From: Clostridiales bacterium
Lineage (GTDB): Bacteria > Bacillota > Clostridia > Saccharofermentanales > Saccharofermentanaceae
Assembly (NCBI GenBank): GCA_017617935.1
Contig: JAFZVF010000094.1
Location: forward strand, 18,995-82,994
Length of the DNA stretch: 64,000 nt
Direction: 5' to 3'
Shown: piece after piece, positions 60,699-64,000 of the stretch
How the letters are laid out: every line of letters starts with the position of its first letter
Numbering within the stretch: the stretch's first letter is position 1
Notes under the pieces: model-generated
The model's input: only the letters and a program-made list of their open reading frames with translations
The model's database searches: none
Told to the model about the DNA's origin: nothing
Position numbers and translations under genes: made by a program

Positions 60699-62387
60699 TC
60701 AGCCTTCGGGATATTCGTCCTTGGGCTTGTTGTAGAAGACCTTGTCAACGAACGCAAAGCAGACCAGAATGCCGTGGCTGTAGAACTTGAAGATCTTGAA
60801 GCCTGGAGCGTGTCTCATTATGGCGTCTATCTTGTTGTCGGGTTCCTCGATGACGAGCCTGTCGAAAGTCGTTTCCTTGACGTCGCTGTCCAGGATGGCC
60901 TTGAGCGTGCCGTGTTCGATGTCATCAATGACCGTGAATTCAAGCTTGCTGACCATTCCCGCGAACTCGCCCCAAGGCTGGGTGGAGAAGGACAGGTGGA
61001 CGTCCTTGCCGGAAACCGCGGACATCCTCGTTATCGTGAACTTGACGTGGTCGGCGCCGGTCCTGTGGAGCTTGAAGGTGTAAATGCTGTCGCTGTGGTT
61101 GTTTACGAATGACTCGATCGGCTCGGTCGCATACTCGGTGTAGATGTCCCTCCAACGGTCGAACGGGCGCGGATAATCCTTGTCCGTGATCAGGTCGGCA
61201 CGGGCCTTTGCGAGCTCTTCCTTTATGTTCGCCTGGACCTGCTTGTCTCCGTATTCGTAGGACTTTTCGATCCTCTTGGAGATCGCGTAGTCCGCCTCGA
61301 GCATTACGGCGTAACGCCTGAGGCGCTGTGAGGGAAGCTCTGCCAACGCTTTGCCGAGACGGAGCGCGCAGTCTGCAAAATCGCAGCCGGCGTCGCCGTT
61401 CTCGAAATAGAACTTCGTTTCGTCGTAGAGCTTTATGTAAGTCTGGTAGGCAAGCGGCGGGTTGGGAAGGACGTACTGGCCCTTCATGAACATGTCGGCG
61501 AGCTTGTACTTGGCTTCGATTATGTTGAAATTCGATGCAACGGAATAGTAGAAGAAAGCCTTCTCGTAATCGGGCGTTCCGTCGATCCTTCCGTAGTAGT
61601 GGATGTAGCCCAATGTGTTTGCCGCATAGCCGAAACTGAACTTGCGCCAGAGGATCTCGAGAAGCCTTGCGGATTCCTTGAAATCGGAGGCATAAACGGC
61701 ATTGCCGCCGTAGCATGCGTAAGCCTTGGCTTTTAGTGCCTCAAAGACTTCCTTTTCGCACAGCTCGTCCGTGAAGGACTGGAAGAGCGTCTTGATGTCT
61801 TCAGGCGCGTCATTCAGAAGAAGGTTGTTGTCCCAGTGGTTGATGAAGGCCGTCTTCTGCGGAACGGTGAACCTGCGCTCCGTGACGGGGAGGTCCTTGT
61901 CTTCCTGGAAAAGCTCGATCATGTTGATCATGGAATCGACGTCGAGGTAATTCGTCAGCGGAAGCGGCTTGTAGGGAAGCTTCTTGTCGAGGTCCGAATG
62001 CGCGATCACCGCGAGAATGGTGATGAGGACGTCCTCCTCGGTCATGGGGATCGTCGGAAGCTCGACCTTGGTCATGGAATCGGGATCGGGTCCGAAAAGC
62101 TCGTCCAGACAAAGGTTGTGGAAGAAATACACGATTACCGGATACCACCAGTCGTAAAGGAAGTCTTCCAGGGAAACCTCGTCGTCCGCGAAGTGGGAAA
62201 GGGCGATCCTCAAGTCTTCGAGCTGCATCGGATAGTCGACTTCGCATTGGACGTCGAAACCGTTGGAGGGGTACGCGTCGCCCTCGTTGCCGCCGACAAG
62301 GTCAAACCAGCCGATGTCATAACGGCAGAAGTCGATAAGCTTCTGCTGTGTCACGAAAATATATGGTTGGCTCTTGTTTTTACTCAT
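60699..62387 (-). CDS. Sel1-like repeat protein, unknown function
   Basis: The 562-residue soluble protein has an N-terminal unknown region (about 1-225) and then Sel1/TPR-type helical repeats (about 225-330) such as 'AANTLGYIHYYGR', 'YEKAFFYYSVASNFN' and 'EAKYKLADMFMKGQY'. The C-terminal 150 residues are beta-rich ('DHVKFTITRMSAVSG'). Such repeats mediate protein contacts. It ends 12 bp short of the ribU promoter and follows the NUDIX gene by 12 bp, so the two are probably co-transcribed. Confidence 0.8.
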   Translation of the reverse strand: MSKNKSQPYIFVTQQKLIDFCRYDIGWFDLVGGNEGDAYPSNGFDVQCEVDYPMQLEDLRIALSHFADDEVSLEDFLYDWWYPVIVYFFHNLCLDELFGPDPDSMTKVELPTIPMTEEDVLITILAVIAHSDLDKKLPYKPLPLTNYLDVDSMINMIELFQEDKDLPVTERRFTVPQKTAFINHWDNNLLLNDAPEDIKTLFQSFTDELCEKEVFEALKAKAYACYGGNAVYASDFKESARLLEILWRKFSFGYAANTLGYIHYYGRIDGTPDYEKAFFYYSVASNFNIIEAKYKLADMFMKGQYVLPNPPLAYQTYIKLYDETKFYFENGDAGCDFADCALRLGKALAELPSQRLRRYAVMLEADYAISKRIEKSYEYGDKQVQANIKEELAKARADLITDKDYPRPFDRWRDIYTEYATEPIESFVNNHSDSIYTFKLHRTGADHVKFTITRMSAVSGKDVHLSFSTQPWGEFAGMVSKLEFTVIDDIEHGTLKAILDSDVKETTFDRLVIEEPDNKIDAIMRHAPGFKIFKFYSHGILVCFAFVDKVFYNKPKDEYPEG

Positions 62388-62399
62388 GTTCCCGTTCCT

Positions 62400-63020
62400 T
62401 TAGTCAAATACGGTCTCCCAGGTTTCCGCCCTGAAAGCCTTGAGGCAAAGCTCCAATTGTGCCGGACTGCACTTGTGAGTGTTGAGCTCGGGCAGGCCGT
62501 CCATAGGAAAATAACGGGCTTCGGTCGTCTCGATGTTCGGGGCGAATTCCCCGCCGAGGTCGCGGCAGAGAATGAAGCATTTGCAGGAAGAGAACATCGA
62601 ATTCGGATTGTTGTTCTTCCGGTGGTCCAGGACCGCTGCGAGACGGTAGGGCTCTGCCTTGATCCCCGCTTCTTCAAAAGCTTCCTTCACGGCGTTTGCG
62701 CCTATCGGGAGGTTGAATTCGCACCAGCCTCCGGGCGGGTTCCATTTGCCGTCGAAGTCCTTTACCAAAAGGACCTCCTCTTTTTCATTGAAGATGACGG
62801 CCCTTGTCTCGACCTTCGGGGTCTGGTAGCCGTCATTGCCTTCGAGGAGTTCTTCCGCCTTCTCGGGGGCGATGTCCGTCCCGATCGTGAGAAGCTCTCT
62901 GGAAAGCTTCAGGATGTTCTCGTAGTGCTCTATATCGAACTTGTTGTGCGTGTACCATTTGCCCGCTGAGGCAATGGCCGCGAGTTCGTGTGCGATCTCC
63001 GACAATCTCTTATTTTCCAT
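62400..63020 (-). CDS. NUDIX hydrolase with N-terminal helical domain
   Basis: From the ATG at 63020 the protein has 206 residues: an N-terminal helical domain (about 1-60) typical of one NUDIX subgroup, then the NUDIX fold. The NUDIX box is 'GGWCEFNLPIGANAVKEAFEEAG', given here as key positions Gly, Glu, Lys-Glu and Glu-Glu; the usual Arg of the REUXEE core is Lys. It should split a nucleoside diphosphate derivative. It is divergent from the suf genes. Confidence 0.88.
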   Translation of the reverse strand: MENKRLSEIAHELAAIASAGKWYTHNKFDIEHYENILKLSRELLTIGTDIAPEKAEELLEGNDGYQTPKVETRAVIFNEKEEVLLVKDFDGKWNPPGGWCEFNLPIGANAVKEAFEEAGIKAEPYRLAAVLDHRKNNNPNSMFSSCKCFILCRDLGGEFAPNIETTEARYFPMDGLPELNTHKCSPAQLELCLKAFRAETWETVFD

Positions 63021-63067
63021 AAAGCGTATTTTATCACACGGAAACAAATAATAGCCATAAAGTTTTC

Positions 63068-63118
63068 CGACATATGTCGAAAATGTCTATTGAGAATTAC
63101 GGCTGAACAATTTATAGT
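63068..63118 (+). promoter_or_regulatory. suf promoter with upstream palindrome
   Basis: TTGAGA (63090-63095) and TATAGT (63113-63118) are 17 bp apart. A perfect palindrome CGACATATGTCG (63068-63079), flanked by TTTTC and GAAAA, lies 10 bp upstream of the -35 and may bind an activator or repressor of iron-sulfur genes. Confidence 0.6.
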
Positions 63119-63161
63119 ATTGTAGCCTGTGGCAAGAATCACCAAATATAGGAGAAAAGTC

Positions 63162-63890
63162 ATGCTGGAACTTCAGAATATCTGCTTTCACGCTGATGAC
63201 AAGGACATCCTTAAGAACATAAACCTCAAGATCGACGACAAGTTCGTCGCGATCACGGGACCCAACGGAAGCGGCAAATCAACGCTTTTGAAGATCATCA
63301 TGGGCATCATAACGCCCACTTCGGGAAGGATCATCTTTGACGGCGAGGACATTACGGACCTCCCCGTCTATGAGCGCGCAAACCGAGGAATGAGCTTCGC
63401 CTTCCAGACGCCTGTAAGGTTCAAGGGAATCAGGGTCAGGGACATCCTCTCAATCGCTGAGGGCAAGCCCGTCAAGATGGGAACCTATTTAAGAGCCGTC
63501 GGCCTCTGTCCGAAGGATTATCTGGACCGCGAGATCAATGATACGCTCTCGGGCGGCGAGATGAAGAGGATAGAGATCGCAACTGCTGCCGCAAGAGGCG
63601 GAAAATTAAGCCTTTTCGACGAGCCTGAGGCGGGCATCGACCTCTGGAGCTTCCAGAACCTCATCGAGGTATTTGAGAACTTGAGGGACGTAACGAACGG
63701 CAACATCATGATCATCTCCCACCAGGAGAGGATCCTTGAGATCTCAGACAAGATCATCTATCTCAAGGACGGCGTGGTCGACAGGTATGACGACAGCGCC
63801 AAGATCATGGAAGAATTAAACATGACGCATCACAGGAACCGCAAGGGCTGTCTGATCGCGGGAGCTCAGGGGGTACACTGCAATGGATGA
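63162..63890 (+). CDS. sufC: Fe-S cluster assembly ATPase SufC
   Basis: The ATG at 63162 is chosen because AGGAGA lies nine bases upstream. The 242-residue ABC ATPase has Walker A 'GPNGSGKSTLL', the signature 'LSGGEMKR' and Walker B 'LSLFDEPEAGIDLW', where the E-A-G-I-D run is characteristic of SufC. It should power cluster assembly on SufB. The downstream frame overlaps by 8 bp and matches the SufB/SufD start, confirming a suf operon. No membrane partner is present. Confidence 0.92.
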   Translation: MLELQNICFHADDKDILKNINLKIDDKFVAITGPNGSGKSTLLKIIMGIITPTSGRIIFDGEDITDLPVYERANRGMSFAFQTPVRFKGIRVRDILSIAEGKPVKMGTYLRAVGLCPKDYLDREINDTLSGGEMKRIEIATAAARGGKLSLFDEPEAGIDLWSFQNLIEVFENLRDVTNGNIMIISHQERILEISDKIIYLKDGVVDRYDDSAKIMEELNMTHHRNRKGCLIAGAQGVHCNG

Positions 63891-64000
63891 TCTCGAGAAA
63901 AGGATCTTAAAGGAAGTCGCAGAGCTCGATTCGCTCCCCGTAGGCGCTTTCAACATCAGGAACAACGGCGCGAGCGAGGCAAGGAACTCGACCGCGAACA
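63883..64000 (+). CDS. SufB/SufD-family protein, N-terminal fragment
   Basis: The frame starts at 63883, overlapping sufC by 8 bp, and runs off the window after 39 codons. 'LPVGAFNIRNNG' and 'EARNSTAN' match the N-terminus of short SufB/SufD scaffold proteins found with SufC in Clostridia. Whether it is SufB or SufD cannot be decided from this fragment. Confidence 0.8.
   Translation, partial: MDDLEKRILKEVAELDSLPVGAFNIRNNGASEARNSTAN

Overview
The window reads as chromosome of a Gram-positive, anaerobic Clostridia-type bacterium (gut or rumen style Firmicutes). Supporting signs are moderately GC-rich coding DNA, AGGAGG-type ribosome sites, many lipoproteins with Thr/Glu linkers, TagB/TagF-type polymer transferases, a three-gene proton-translocating transhydrogenase, a two-subunit [4Fe-4S] fumarase and a SufCB start. 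I cannot name the genus from sequence alone. I recognised no rRNA, tRNA, phage, insertion sequence or CRISPR array.

The centre of interest is about 4.4-24.6 kb, a plus-strand surface-polymer locus. A consensus promoter (TTGAAA-17-TATAAT) opens it. In order it encodes a CDP-glycerol-glycerophosphotransferase-like enzyme, a YidC-like/sulfatase-fold fusion (A), a PntC-type cytidylyltransferase-transaminase, three more YidC-like/sulfatase fusions (B, C, D), a three-domain nucleotidyltransferase-cytidylyltransferase-PEP mutase, an iron-type alcohol dehydrogenase, phosphonopyruvate decarboxylase, a second glycerophosphotransferase-like enzyme and a TVP38/VTT membrane protein. Together these can make phosphonoacetaldehyde from PEP, convert it to 2-aminoethylphosphonate and probably 2-hydroxyethylphosphonate, activate the products with CTP, and transfer them to a cell-surface polymer. 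Four tandem-type copies of a YidC-like domain joined to an LtaS/sulfatase-type catalytic domain are the most unusual feature. Their YidC parts lack the arginine that marks true insertases, while the sulfatase parts keep their metal and nucleophile residues.

Other regions are: 0-4.2 kb, the end of a NusG/LoaP-like gene, a repeat-built exported protein, a DnaJ-domain protein and a beta-helix lipoprotein; 24.8-30.6 kb, a cytidylate-kinase-like protein, a degenerate GGDEF-EAL protein, a sigma/anti-sigma pair and a zinc-ribbon Yip1 protein; 30.9-43 kb, a serpin lipoprotein, glycosyltransferases of GT2 and GT-C type, and the pnt transhydrogenase operon; 43.3-49.3 kb, an SseB-like protein, an NYN-domain protein and a large ABC exporter; 49.3-53.3 kb, a diguanylate cyclase and a zinc-uptake lipoprotein with a Fur-type operator, divergent from an XRE/zinc-ribbon regulator; 53.3-58.6 kb, an FkbM methyltransferase, DUF4349 and fumarase; 58.8-64 kb, an esterase, an FMN-riboswitch-controlled RibU-type transporter, a Sel1-like protein, a NUDIX hydrolase and the start of a suf operon.

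A second theme is non-coding. Several intergenic gaps hold elements made of a short word repeated in strictly alternating orientation at fixed distances. They are at 24.6 and 43.1 kb (same 123-bp layout), at 55.0-55.2 kb (four units with an exact 74-bp period) and at 59.7 kb. A different structured element occurs in two copies at 30.7 and 45.4 kb.
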